The notes beneath the pieces were generated by a model. It worked only from the letters and a program-made list of their open reading frames with translations. It did no database searches and was not told the origin of the DNA. A program made the position numbers and the translations under genes. From assembly GCA_963703605.1 (NCBI GenBank), contig CAVPFC010000060.1:62001-126000 (forward strand): 64,000 nucleotides of DNA, read 5' to 3'. Source of the stretch: DASXKD01 sp963703605. GTDB taxonomy: Bacteria > Actinomycetota > Actinomycetes > Streptosporangiales > Streptosporangiaceae. Of the stretch, positions 33,583 to 42,733 are shown in pieces (position 1 is the stretch's first letter; each line of letters begins with the position of its first letter).

Positions 33583-33783
33583 TTATCTGGTGTCCGGGAA
33601 GTAGCTGCGGAGCCTTGCGGCCAGGGCCGGGTCCAGTTCGGCGATCATGGCCCAGATGCCCGCGAGCCGGGCCGCTAGCTCGGTCACGTCGGCATGCCCC
33701 GCGGCCTCCGCACGTGTGGCCGCGGCGAGATCGTCGATGGCCGCGCCGATCATGGCGATCCGGGCTTCCCGCGTCGAACACAT
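33583..33783 (-). CDS. Small protein of unknown function
   Basis: The 66-residue product (MCSTREARIAMIGAAIDDLAA to AARLRSYFPDTR) is Ala-rich and looks wholly helical, probably two or three helices with a regular hydrophobic repeat. I do not recognise a family. It is convergent to the rpsF operon and divergent from dnaB. The composition could partly be GC-driven, so certainty is moderate. Confidence 0.45.
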   Translation of the reverse strand: MCSTREARIAMIGAAIDDLAAATRAEAAGHADVTELAARLAGIWAMIAELDPALAARLRSYFPDTR

Positions 33784-34031
33784 GAGCGAATCCTAGGGCG
33801 GCCCGGCCATGATCGTGACGGCTTTCGGCCGCCTGCCGCGCGCCAGTTCACGCTGGGCCGCGGAGCCATCGAGTGGCTGGAACGGCGTTGATCATCGGTG
33901 CCGTTGGCTGCCGGAGATCAGGTGGCTGGCGCAACGTTCACTTAACGCAAGCCGCCGAACCCGGAGAGGTTGCTCACGGGCTTTCCGGGGCCGGGCGATA
34001 GCCCCGTAGCGGGCCATCGGCGCATTCCGCC

Positions 34032-34212
34032 TGTGGACAAACGCGCGCTGCGTGTGGACGTCGTAGCGGTCCGAAGTTTTTTCTCCGCACACCCGGTGGA
34101 CGACGTCGTGCCTGGCAGCGCGATTGCCACGGGATCAGCGTTAAGTATTGTCCCCAGGACCATCCCCAGCCCGCACACAGGGTGAGCGGCGTGTCTGCAC
34201 AAGCTGTCCACA
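34032..34212. promoter_or_regulatory. Cluster of DnaA-box-like sequences upstream of dnaB
   Basis: Within the 557-base gap before dnaB are TGTGGACAA (34032-34040, the reverse complement of the GC-rich DnaA box TTGTCCACA), GTGTGGACG (34052-34060) and CTGTCCACA (34204-34212). The remainder of 33784-34340 shows no gene. The sites may bind DnaA for regulation of dnaB; this is too few boxes for a main oriC. Confidence 0.45.
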
Positions 34213-34340
34213 GACCTGTGCACAGAGCGATTGGACGTCCGTCGCGGCCCGCCGGCAGACTGTCCGAGTCACACGCTACAACTGAGTTCGAAGGCAGGCC
34301 GCTGGAGCGCCTTCAGGTGTTCACCGGGGAGGTGGGCTGC

Positions 34341-36972
34341 GTGAGCGTAACCGAACTCACCCCTCGGGGCGGGGAGTTCGAGCGCACCCCACCGCACGAT
34401 CTGGGCGCAGAGCAGTGTGTCCTCGGCGGCATGCTGATGTCCAAGGACGCCATCTCCGACGTGATGGAGGTCCTCCGCCCGTTCGACCACTACCGCCCCG
34501 CGCACCAGCTCGTGCACGAGGCGATTCTCGAGCTCTACGGCCGGGGTGAGCCCGCCGACCCGGTGACCGTCAGCGACCTGCTGGCCAAGCGCGGCGAGCT
34601 GGCCCGCATCGGCGGCGGCGCCTACCTGCACACGCTGCTGGCCTCGGTCCCCACCGCGGCCAACGCCGGGTACTACGCCAGGATCGTGCGGGAGCGCGCC
34701 ATCCTGCGCCGCCTGGTCGAGGCCGGCACCCGGATCGTGCAGCTCGGGTACACCGGCGACGGCGACGCCGACGAGCTGGTGGACCGCGCCGAGGCGGAGA
34801 TCTACGGGGTCACCGAGCGCCGCGTCAGCGAGGACTTCCTGCAGCTGTCCGAGATCATGCCCGGCGCCCTGGACGAGATCGAGGCGATCGGCTCGCGCGG
34901 CGGGGTGATGACCGGCGTGCCAACCGGGTTCAGCAGCCTCGACTCGCTCACCAACGGCCTGCACCCCGGCCAGATGGTCGTCATAGCGGCAAGACCCGCC
35001 ATCGGCAAAAGTACCCTGGCTTTGGATCTTGCTCGGGCGGCGGCGGTGAAGCACGGGCAGGCCACGGTCATGTTCAGCCTGGAGATGAGCCGCAATGAGA
35101 TCACCATGCGGCTGCTGTCGGCCGAAGCCCGGGTGGCGCTGCACCACATGCGGACCGGCCAGCTCGGCGAGGACGACTGGACCAGGCTGGCCCGCCGGAT
35201 GAGCGAGGTGGTCGACGCGCCGCTGTTCATCGACGACTCGCCGAACATGTCGATGATGGAGATCCGTGCCAAGTGCCGGCGGCTCAAGCAGCGGCACAGC
35301 CTGCGCCTCGTGATCATCGACTACTTGCAGCTCATGAGCTCGCAGCGGCGGGTGGAGAACCGGCAGCAGGAAGTCTCGGAGATGTCCCGCTCGCTGAAGC
35401 TCCTCGCCAAGGAACTGGACGTCCCCGTGGTGGCGGTATCCCAGCTCAACCGCGGCCCGGAACAGCGCAACGATAAACGCCCATTGTTGTCAGACCTTCG
35501 TGAGTCGGGATGCCTGACCGCCGAGACTCGCATCTTGCGGGCCGACACCGGTGCCGAGGTCACGCTGGGGTCCTTGCTGGCGACGGGCGAGCGTGACATC
35601 CCCGTCTGGTCGCTCGATGAACGGTTGCGGCTGGTTCCCCGGACCATGTCCCACGTCTTCCCGAGCGGCGTGCGGGAAGTCTTCCGTGTTCGCTTTTCTT
35701 CTGGGCGTGAAGTGCACGCCACAGGAAACCATCCATTCCTCACCTACGACGGCTGGCACCCGCTCCGGGAGATCCCGGTGGGTGCCAGAGTGGGTGTGCC
35801 GCGGCATGTGCCAGGCCCGCTATCGATCCGGGATCTGCCAGACCCAGAGGTCATCATGCTCGCGCACCTTCTAGGAGACGGGTCCTTCGTCAAGAACCAG
35901 CCAATCCGGTACGCCAGCACCGACGAGGCGAATCTGGCCGCCGTGACCGTCGCTGCCAGGCACTTCGGAATAACAGGAATCCGCGACGACCACCCGGCGG
36001 CCCGTTGCACCTCCCTGCGGCTTCCAGCACCGCACCACCTCACCCACGGTAAGCGCAACCCCATCGCCGCCTGGCTCGACTCAATGGGGCTGTTCGGCCT
36101 GCGAAGCCACGAGAAGTTCATCCCGGACGCAGTCTTCGCCGTCTCAAAGCGTCAGCTCGCGCTGTTCCTGCATCACCTGTGGGCTACCGATGGCTGTGTC
36201 TGGTGGGACGAGAAAGTGGGGCAGGCGCGCATCTACTACGCTTCAACCAGCCGTCGCCTGATCGACAACGTCGCGCAGTTGCTGATGCGGTTCAACGTCA
36301 TGACCCGCGTCAAGGAGATCAGGAAGGGCACCTACCGCCCGTGCTATCACCTCCTGATCTACGGAGCCGAAAACCAGCTGCGCTTCCTGGAGAGCATCGG
36401 TGTGCACGGGGCGCGCTCGGCCATGGCCGGACAAGGCTCGCCAGAAGCTGGAGACCATCAAGGCGAACACCAACCTGGACACCATCCCGCGCGAAGTCTG
36501 GGACCGGGTTCGCGGCGTGCTGGCCGAGCGGCAGATGTCGCACCGGCAGTTCGCGGCGGCAATGGGCACGCAGTTCAATGGCAGCACGCTGTGGAAGCGC
36601 GCGCCAAGCCGGGAACGGCTCGCCCGCGTCGCCGCCGTCCTGGACGACGCCGAACTGGAGATGGTCGCGACCAACGACATCTTCTGGGACCAGGTCTCTT
36701 CGGTGGAGAGCCTCGGGGAGAGGCCGGTGTACGACGCCACGGTGGCGGGCACGCACAATTTCGTCGCGAATGGCATTAGCGTCCATAACAGCATTGAGCA
36801 GGACTCGGACGTGGTGATCTTGCTGCACCGGGAGGACGCTTACGAGCCGGAGTCGCCCCGGGCCGGGGAGGCGGACCTCATCGTCGCGAAGCACAGGAAC
36901 GGGCCGACGGCCGTGGTGACCGTCGCGTTCCAGGGCCATTACAGCCGCTTCGTAGACATGGCCCCAGGCTGA
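34341..36972 (+). CDS. dnaB: Replicative DNA helicase DnaB with intein; one-base frameshift inside the intein
   Basis: The hexameric helicase that unwinds DNA at the fork. The N-extein (390 codons from GTG 34341, with GGGGAGG eight bases upstream) has the DnaB N-domain (PPHDLGAEQCVLGGMLMSKDAI) and the RecA-like core with Walker A ARPAIGKST near residue 216 and VIIDYLQLM. The C-extein (36790-36972) starts SIEQDSDVVILLHRED. Together they give a normal 450-residue DnaB. The intein occupies 35511-36789, and 1279 bases is not a multiple of three: around 36429-36430 the frame shifts by one. Since DnaB is essential, sequencing error is more likely than true loss, unless a second dnaB exists. Confidence 0.93.
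35511..36789 (+). other. DnaB intein with LAGLIDADG homing endonuclease (frameshifted)
   Basis: Inserted between RESG and SIEQD of DnaB, the same site as the Synechocystis DnaB intein. It starts with Cys (CLTAETRILRADTGAEV), has the block B TGNHPFLTYDGW, the endonuclease motifs LAHLLGDGSF and LHHLWATDGCV, and ends TVAGTHNFVANGISVHN followed by Ser. All splicing residues are present. An extra G near 36429 separates the first 307 or so codons from the remainder (DKARQKLETIKANTNLD onward). Without it the intein would be 426 residues. Confidence 0.92.
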
Positions 36973-37025
36973 TCCGGCGCACTGTAGGGTCTCACGCCGC
37001 GTGACGTAATCTCACGGTTGGTGGC

Positions 37026-37259
37026 GCCTGGCAGCGGCTGAACCGGTTCGCCGCCGCCATCGGCTACCAGACACTGAGCGAGGCCGCCGAACATCTCGGC
37101 GTTGCGCAGTCGACACTGGTTATCCAGATCAACCGCCTGGAACTTGACATCGGCGGCTCCCTACCCGAACGCGCCGAACGCGGACGACCCATGACTCCGA
37201 CTGCACTCGGCGAGCAGGTCCTCGCTGCCTTTCATCGAGCCAGCCAGCCTGCTGGATAG
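37026..37259 (+). pseudogene. Remnant of a LysR-type helix-turn-helix domain
   Basis: The frame from about 37026 to the TAG at 37257-37259 reads WQRLNRFAAAIGYQTLSEAA, then EHLGVAQSTLVIQINRLE, then RPMTPTALGEQVLAAF. This is a LysR-like winged-helix DNA-binding domain without an effector domain and with no start codon after the upstream TGA at 37002. It may be the end piece of a larger lost gene. It fills the gap between dnaB and the response regulator. Confidence 0.55.
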
Positions 37260-37307
37260 TGCTTTCTCGGCGTCATTGCGGCGAGCCAGCGCAGCCGCCT
37301 GGTGCGG

Positions 37308-37964
37308 TCAGTGCGGTGCCGAGACCAGGCCGGCCTCGTAGGCGGTGATGACGAGCTGGACCCGGTCCCTGGCGTCCAGCTTGGTCAGCAGCCGGGCCAC
37401 GTGTGTCTTGGCGGTGCCCGCGGTGATGTACAGGGCGGCGGCGATCTCGGCGTTGGACATGCCCTGGCCGACCAGCCTGAGCACCTCGCGCTCGCGGTCG
37501 GTGATCCCGGTCAGTTCCCGGGGCTTGCGGCCAGGGCAGGGCTGGCGGGCGAATTGCGCGATCAGGCGGCGGGTGACGCCGGGCGCGATGATGGCGTCGC
37601 CGGCTGCGACCACGCGGATCGCGGTCAGGATGTCCTCCAGTGCCATGTCCTTGACCAGGAACCCGCTGGCACCGGCGCGCAGCGCGCCGTAGACGTAGTC
37701 ATCGTCGTCGAACGTGGTGAGCATGAGCACGCGGGTGGACGTGTCGCCGGAAGTGATCATCTGGGTTGCCTCGATGCCGTCCATGCCCGGCATGCGGATA
37801 TCCATCACCACTACGTCAGGGTCGGCGTCCCTGACCAGCTGTACCGCCTCGGCGCCGGTTCCGGCCTCGCCGGCTACGTCGATGTCTGGTTCCTGGTCGA
37901 TCAGCCTGCGCAGGCCCGCACGGACCAGTGGCTGGTCGTCGGCCAGGATGACCTGGACGGTCAT
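37308..37964 (-). CDS. NarL/LuxR-type response regulator
   Basis: The 218-residue protein has a receiver domain (VILADDQPLVRAGLRRL, phospho-Asp in VVMDIRMPGMDG, Thr in LMLTTF, Lys in FLVKDM) and a LuxR-type HTH (LTGITDREREVLRLVGQGMSNAEIAAALYITAGTAKTHVARLL). Its start overlaps the stop of the upstream histidine kinase (ATGA at 37961-37964), so the pair is coupled. The target is unknown; a drug-efflux ABC gene that commonly follows such pairs survives only as a fragment at 39191. Confidence 0.93.
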   Translation of the reverse strand: MTVQVILADDQPLVRAGLRRLIDQEPDIDVAGEAGTGAEAVQLVRDADPDVVVMDIRMPGMDGIEATQMITSGDTSTRVLMLTTFDDDDYVYGALRAGASGFLVKDMALEDILTAIRVVAAGDAIIAPGVTRRLIAQFARQPCPGRKPRELTGITDREREVLRLVGQGMSNAEIAAALYITAGTAKTHVARLLTKLDARDRVQLVITAYEAGLVSAPH

Positions 37965-39028
37965 CGGGCCGACGCGAGGACTGGCAGCCGGACGGCGACG
38001 CGGAAGCCGCCGCCGGGGCGCGGGCCGGCCGAGAAGTCTCCGCCGAGCAGCGCCGCGCGCTCGCGCATGCCGGTGATCCCGTAGCCGGTCCCGGCGGCGC
38101 TGGTGCCGTGCCCGCTGTCGGTGACCTCGAGGGACAACTGCCCATCCTGCTGGTCGATGCAGACCTGGCACTGGCTGGTGCCGGCGTGGCGGACCACGTT
38201 GGTGACCGCCTCCTGGATGATGCGGAACGCCGACAGGTCAATGTCGGCCGGGAGCGGCTCCCGGCTGCCGCGCCAGTCCACGTCGACCCGCACGCCCGCG
38301 TCCAGGGCCGTCGCGGCCAGCCGCTCGATACCGGCCAGGCCGGCCGCCGGGCCCAGCGGCGCCTGCCCCGGCCCGGGTGCCGGCTCGGCACGCCGCAGCC
38401 CGGTCACCATCCGCCGCAGTCCGGACAGCGTCTCCCTGCTGGTGGCCTCGATGACGGCCAGGGCGTCGCGCGCCTCGTCGGGACGGGCGTCGAAGACGCT
38501 ACGGCCCGAACCTGCCTGGATCGCGATGATGCCGATGCTGTGCGCCACGATGTCGTGCAGCTCGCGCGCGATCCGCAGCCGCTCCGCCATCGCGGCCTGC
38601 CCGGCCGCCTGGGTCCGCCGCAGCTCGGCCTGGGCCTGTGCCTGCCGGATCGAATTACCGATAAGCCAGGCAATGATCATGACAAGGGTTACGGCGATCG
38701 TGACACCGGAGACGGTCGCCCCCTCACTCCGATCCCGGAGCGGGCCCGCAGACGGCCCTGCTAGGAGCGGAATCACCAGGCCGGCGCTGGCCATGACTAC
38801 CCCAGTTACCGAGACTCTGCGGGGGCGTGTCGCCGCCAGGTAGCAGATCTCAAGGCCCGCTGCGCAGACGACCACGACCAGCCCGGCGCTCACCGGTATC
38901 GTTGGCTGCGCCATGCTGGCCACTGACCCGGCAAGCGTCACGGCCAAGGCCAACAGTGGCCTGCGGCGCAGCAGGAGAGCGGAAGCCACCAGGGCGCAGA
39001 TAAGCGCCGGGAATCCCCACATGATCAT
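37961..39028 (-). CDS. Sensor histidine kinase (NarL-partner, HisKA_3 type)
   Basis: The 355-residue protein has four or five N-terminal membrane segments without a recognisable sensor domain, a HisKA_3 dimerisation helix with the phospho-His in ERLRIARELHDIVAHSIGIIAIQA, and a HATPase with FRIIQEAVTNVVRHAG and YGITGMRERAALLGG. Such short kinases with membrane-only input are typical partners of LuxR-type regulators in actinobacteria. Confidence 0.93.
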   Translation of the reverse strand: MIMWGFPALICALVASALLLRRRPLLALAVTLAGSVASMAQPTIPVSAGLVVVVCAAGLEICYLAATRPRRVSVTGVVMASAGLVIPLLAGPSAGPLRDRSEGATVSGVTIAVTLVMIIAWLIGNSIRQAQAQAELRRTQAAGQAAMAERLRIARELHDIVAHSIGIIAIQAGSGRSVFDARPDEARDALAVIEATSRETLSGLRRMVTGLRRAEPAPGPGQAPLGPAAGLAGIERLAATALDAGVRVDVDWRGSREPLPADIDLSAFRIIQEAVTNVVRHAGTSQCQVCIDQQDGQLSLEVTDSGHGTSAAGTGYGITGMRERAALLGGDFSAGPRPGGGFRVAVRLPVLASAR

Positions 39029-39190
39029 GGGCGCCTCCAGCCCGCCGGGTCATGCTTACGGCGATCGTATCCGCCTGGCGATTGCCGGGTCGTCTGCCTG
39101 CGGGCATACGCCTGCGGGCAGACTGTGGCGGCGTGCGGATGTGCCCGTGGGCAGATGCGGCGCGTGCCCGGACTGCGGCATCTTCTGTCC

Positions 39191-39844
39191 ATGAACGCGA
39201 CTATCGAGATCGACGGGCTGCGCAAGCGGTTCGGCTCGGCGCAGGCGCTGGACGGGATGACGTTCACGGTCCAGCCCGGCATCATCCGGGCCGTCCGGTG
39301 TCGCGGGCGGCCGCGTGCCCTGCGGATCGCGGCGATCTCCGCCGTCCTGACCGTGATGGCCTTCGCGGTCGTGGCGTGCTCGAGTTCCAGCCCGGGCAGC
39401 ACCCCGGACGCGGGATCATCCCCGGTTACCACGGCCCAGCTGGTGGAGTTCGCGCAATGCATGCGCAGCCACGGCATCAAGAACTTCCCGGATCCCGTCA
39501 ACGGAGCATTCAGCTTCTCCGGCGTCGGCCCTGACAGTGTCGATCCCAGCTCCCCCGCGTTCCAGGCCGCGAAAGCGGCGTGCATCCACCTAGTGCCGGG
39601 CGAGGCTCAGCGACTCACGGTGACGGCTCAGGACCTGGCCGCGGGCGACAAGCTCGCCGCCTGCATGCGCTCTCATGGCTTCCCGGCCTTCCCCGACCCC
39701 ACCAGCCAGAACGTGTTCGACCTACCGACCAGCATCAACACCAACGCGTCCAGCTACCAGTCTGCGTTCAATACCTGCCAGTCGCAGGCGCACGACAACA
39801 ACGCGGGATTCCACGGGGCGGCGAAGAGCGGGCAGGGGTCGTGA
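39191..39844 (+). CDS. Chimeric ORF: ABC-transporter ATPase start joined to a lipoprotein
   Basis: The first 33 or so residues (MNATIEIDGLRKRFGSAQALDGMTFTVQPG) are the N-terminus of an exporter ABC ATPase, broken off just before Walker A. The frame then runs into a lipoprotein: basic RPRALRIAAISAVLTVMAFAVVAC with lipobox VVAC, a Ser-rich spacer, and two copies of a motif like FAQCMRSHGIKNFPDP and AACMRSHGFPAFPDP seen in a family of small actinobacterial exported proteins near two-component systems. The lipoprotein lost its own start and now depends on the ATPase start or an internal one (ATG 39257). This looks like a deletion scar. Confidence 0.7.
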   Translation: MNATIEIDGLRKRFGSAQALDGMTFTVQPGIIRAVRCRGRPRALRIAAISAVLTVMAFAVVACSSSSPGSTPDAGSSPVTTAQLVEFAQCMRSHGIKNFPDPVNGAFSFSGVGPDSVDPSSPAFQAAKAACIHLVPGEAQRLTVTAQDLAAGDKLAACMRSHGFPAFPDPTSQNVFDLPTSINTNASSYQSAFNTCQSQAHDNNAGFHGAAKSGQGS

Positions 39845-40054
39845 TGGCGGACCAGGAATGCGGCGAGCCGGCACGGATAGGGGGGCTGACCGTGAGCGAG
39901 ATGGTTTCGCCAGGCCCGCCTGTCCCCACTCAGGCGCTCTGGTCCCTGTGACCGATAGCCGGGATCTGGCCGCCCGTATGTCTCATGCCACATGGCGGAT
40001 TCTCACGGCGAATCATCTCGCATGCGGTCGCGCGGGTGAGGAAATGCCACGACT

Positions 40055-40246
40055 TTGAGACTGATCATGGTGCAATCGTCGGCGCCGAATGGGCCGCCGA
40101 TCATCTACGAGCACACCGCCTGCGGCAGCGAGATCCATGAGCAGATCCGCTGCGCCGCGTGCGAAGAAGAGCTCCGCAATACCGACATTGGGGTACGGCC
40201 CGAGCCGGGCCTGCTGGCCCCGTCCAGCCGGGCGGCCCGGCCGTAG
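40055..40246 (+). pseudogene. C-terminal remnant of an HxlR-type regulator
   Basis: The 63-residue frame contains GPPIIYEHTACGSEIHEQIRCAACEEELRNTDIGVRPEPG. This resembles the C-terminal tail of HxlR-family regulators (PPI..RH..CG, then C..C). The winged-helix domain is absent upstream, where 39845-40054 has only short unrelated frames. It is probably another scar in this region, though a small zinc protein is possible. Confidence 0.5.
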
Positions 40247-40324
40247 GCCACCGCTGAACGCACCGTGCTGCAGCGGTCGCGGGTACCGGGCCCCGTGGTG
40301 GGGTCCGGCACCCGCGGCGCAGCC

Positions 40325-42523
40325 TCATTGCTCGCGAGGCCCGACAGCGGCCGGCTGGCGGAGCGGCCCGGCCGAGGTCAGCTCGGCGGGCTCCACGTGG
40401 AGGCGGGGCAGGATCCTGTCCAGCCAGGCGGGCAGCCACCAGTTGGCGCGCCCGAGCATGTGCATCACGGCCGGAAGCAGGACCGTGCGGGCGATGTAGG
40501 CGTCGACGAGGATGGCGGCGGCGAAACCGAGGCCTATCTGCTGGACGGCCACCCCTAGGCCACCGAAGACGAACGCCATGAACACCAGGATCATGATCAG
40601 CGAGGCGGCGGTGATGACCCGGCCGGTCTCGGCCTGGCCCCGGACCACCGCGCGCTTGTTGTCGCCGGTCAGCGTCCACTCTTCGTGCATACGGCTGACG
40701 AGGAAGACCTCGTAGTCAGTAGACAGGCCGAAGAGGATGGCGAACAAAATCGCCGGAATCCACGCCTCGGTCGGCGCTGCCTGGCTGAACCCGAGCACCG
40801 ACTTGCCCCAGCCGAACTGGAACGCGGCCGTCATGACGCCCAGCGCCACGCCGAAGGACAGCAGGTTCAGGATCGATGCCACCAGCGGGATGAGCAGGCT
40901 GCGGAACACGAGCAGGAGCAGAATAAAGGACAGCCCGATGACCACGCCCAGGAACAGGGGCAGGCTGCCGCTCAATGCCTGGGTGTAGTCCTCGTTTTCT
41001 GCCGTGGTGCCGCCGATGTGGATCGCCAGCGTGCTGCCCGCCTCGGCTTGGGGAACGCGCGCTCGCAGCCGGTCGAGCGTGGTGGTGGTCGGGGCGTCTT
41101 GTGGTCCGGTGGTCGGGAACACCTCGGCGACCTCGGCCTTGCCGTTCGGGCTGAGCACTGGCGCAGTGATCCCGGCTACGCCCGGCTGGCTGCGGGCTGA
41201 GGCGACGAATGCCGCGAAGCGTGCCTGGTCGGCGGGGCTGGTGACCTGGCCGACCACGTCGAGGGGCCCGTTGAAACCGGGGCCGAACCCCTTGGCCAGC
41301 AGCTGGTAGGCCTGGTAGGTGGTCGATGATGCCGGGTCGGTGCTGGAGTCCTGTATCGCGGTACGGAAGCTGAGGACCGGTAGGGCGAGGATCACGATCA
41401 CCGCCAGCGCGAGGATGGCGGGGATCAGCGGCCGGCGGGCGAGCCCCTCGGCCCAGCGCAGCCAGAAGGCTCCTGTCTGCTCGACCTGGCGCCCGTCTTG
41501 GGCGAGCCTTGTGCGCTCGGCACGCGGCAGCACCTTCAGGCCCAGGAAGCCCAGCATGGCCGGCAGCAGGGTCAGCGACGCCACCATGGTCAGGACGACC
41601 ACGAGCGAGATTGTCACGGCCACGCCTTGCAGGGTGGGGTCCGGCAGGACGAGCAACCCCAGCAGCGCGGCGCATACGGTCAGCCCGGCCAGCAGCACGG
41701 CGCGGCCGGAGGTGTTGAGCGCGGTGACGGCAGCGTCCTCGGGACTCTGCCCGGCGAGCAGTCCGTTGCGGTGCCGGCTGACGACGAACAGCGCGTAGTC
41801 CACACCCACGCCGAGCGCCACGATGAAGGCGACCGTGGGCACCCAGTTCGCGATCGAGACGGAGTGCGTGAGGACGTTGACGACCGAGGTGCCTACTCCG
41901 ATCGCCACCAGCGCCGAGATCAGCGGCAGGAGCGCCGCGTACACCGAGCGCCGGAACGCGAAGAACAACACGATCAGCGCGAGCAAGACCCCCAGTAGAG
42001 CGCTGGTGTAATCGGCGTTCGGCGTCACGGCGGACTCGATCCCATCACCGCCGAGCTGGACGTTCAGCAGCGGGCTGTCCGCGGACTTGGCGGTGGAGAT
42101 CAGCTTGTTGACGACCGAGGCCGGGACGTTGCCCGCCTGGGCGTTAAGGTTCACCGTGGCAAGGCCGATCGTGCCGTCCCTGCTGATCTGGCCGCGCTGA
42201 CTGTAGAGAGAGGTCACCGATGCCACGCCGGGAAGCTTTGCGACCCGGGCGAGCATGGACGTGACCGCGGTCTCGGCGGCCGGCGACCGGAGCGTCCCGT
42301 GCCTGGCTTGTACGACGATCTGGTCGCTGTCGCCGGCCTGGGCCGGGAAGTTCGTCGTCAGCACCTGCTGGGCCTTCGCCGAGTCGGTGCCGGTCACCGA
42401 GTTGCTGTTCGAGTACGCCGACCCGGTAATCCGGCTGATTGCGAAGAAACCGATCAGGGCTATCAGCCATATGGCCAGCACGGCTTTTCGGTGCACGAAG
42501 CACCAACGGGCGAATTTAGCCAT
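40325..42523 (-). CDS. MMPL-family RND transporter
   Basis: The 732-residue protein has the MMPL layout: two halves each with a large extracytoplasmic loop and a block of membrane segments, with PTVAFIVALGVGVDYALFVVSRHRNG and AILFAILFGLSTDYEVFLVSRMHEEW carrying the paired Asp-Tyr motifs of the proton relay. Close relatives export lipids or drugs. It diverges from the histidine-kinase/regulator pair at 42734-44583, which may control it. Confidence 0.93.
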   Translation of the reverse strand: MAKFARWCFVHRKAVLAIWLIALIGFFAISRITGSAYSNSNSVTGTDSAKAQQVLTTNFPAQAGDSDQIVVQARHGTLRSPAAETAVTSMLARVAKLPGVASVTSLYSQRGQISRDGTIGLATVNLNAQAGNVPASVVNKLISTAKSADSPLLNVQLGGDGIESAVTPNADYTSALLGVLLALIVLFFAFRRSVYAALLPLISALVAIGVGTSVVNVLTHSVSIANWVPTVAFIVALGVGVDYALFVVSRHRNGLLAGQSPEDAAVTALNTSGRAVLLAGLTVCAALLGLLVLPDPTLQGVAVTISLVVVLTMVASLTLLPAMLGFLGLKVLPRAERTRLAQDGRQVEQTGAFWLRWAEGLARRPLIPAILALAVIVILALPVLSFRTAIQDSSTDPASSTTYQAYQLLAKGFGPGFNGPLDVVGQVTSPADQARFAAFVASARSQPGVAGITAPVLSPNGKAEVAEVFPTTGPQDAPTTTTLDRLRARVPQAEAGSTLAIHIGGTTAENEDYTQALSGSLPLFLGVVIGLSFILLLLVFRSLLIPLVASILNLLSFGVALGVMTAAFQFGWGKSVLGFSQAAPTEAWIPAILFAILFGLSTDYEVFLVSRMHEEWTLTGDNKRAVVRGQAETGRVITAASLIMILVFMAFVFGGLGVAVQQIGLGFAAAILVDAYIARTVLLPAVMHMLGRANWWLPAWLDRILPRLHVEPAELTSAGPLRQPAAVGPREQ

Positions 42524-42733
42524 CGCCTTGTCCTTTCTGGGTGTTTCAGCTCATGGACACGTACGTGCTTGCCATGCTGGGCGATCGCCGCAGAGATGGC
42601 GTCGGGCCAGCATCGGCTTCCGGCCTACGTCAGCGGACGTAGCCAGGCGGCAGCAGCTACGCAGAACGCGCAGGCGGGGATGTGTCACCGGCGCGATGCG
42701 CCTGGCCAGGCCGCTCGTTACGCTCGAACTGAG

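Noticed and set aside
34032..34212. Main chromosomal origin oriC
   Set aside because: Only three DnaA-box-like sites and no AT-rich unwinding region; actinobacterial oriC lies between dnaA and dnaN, which are not in the window.
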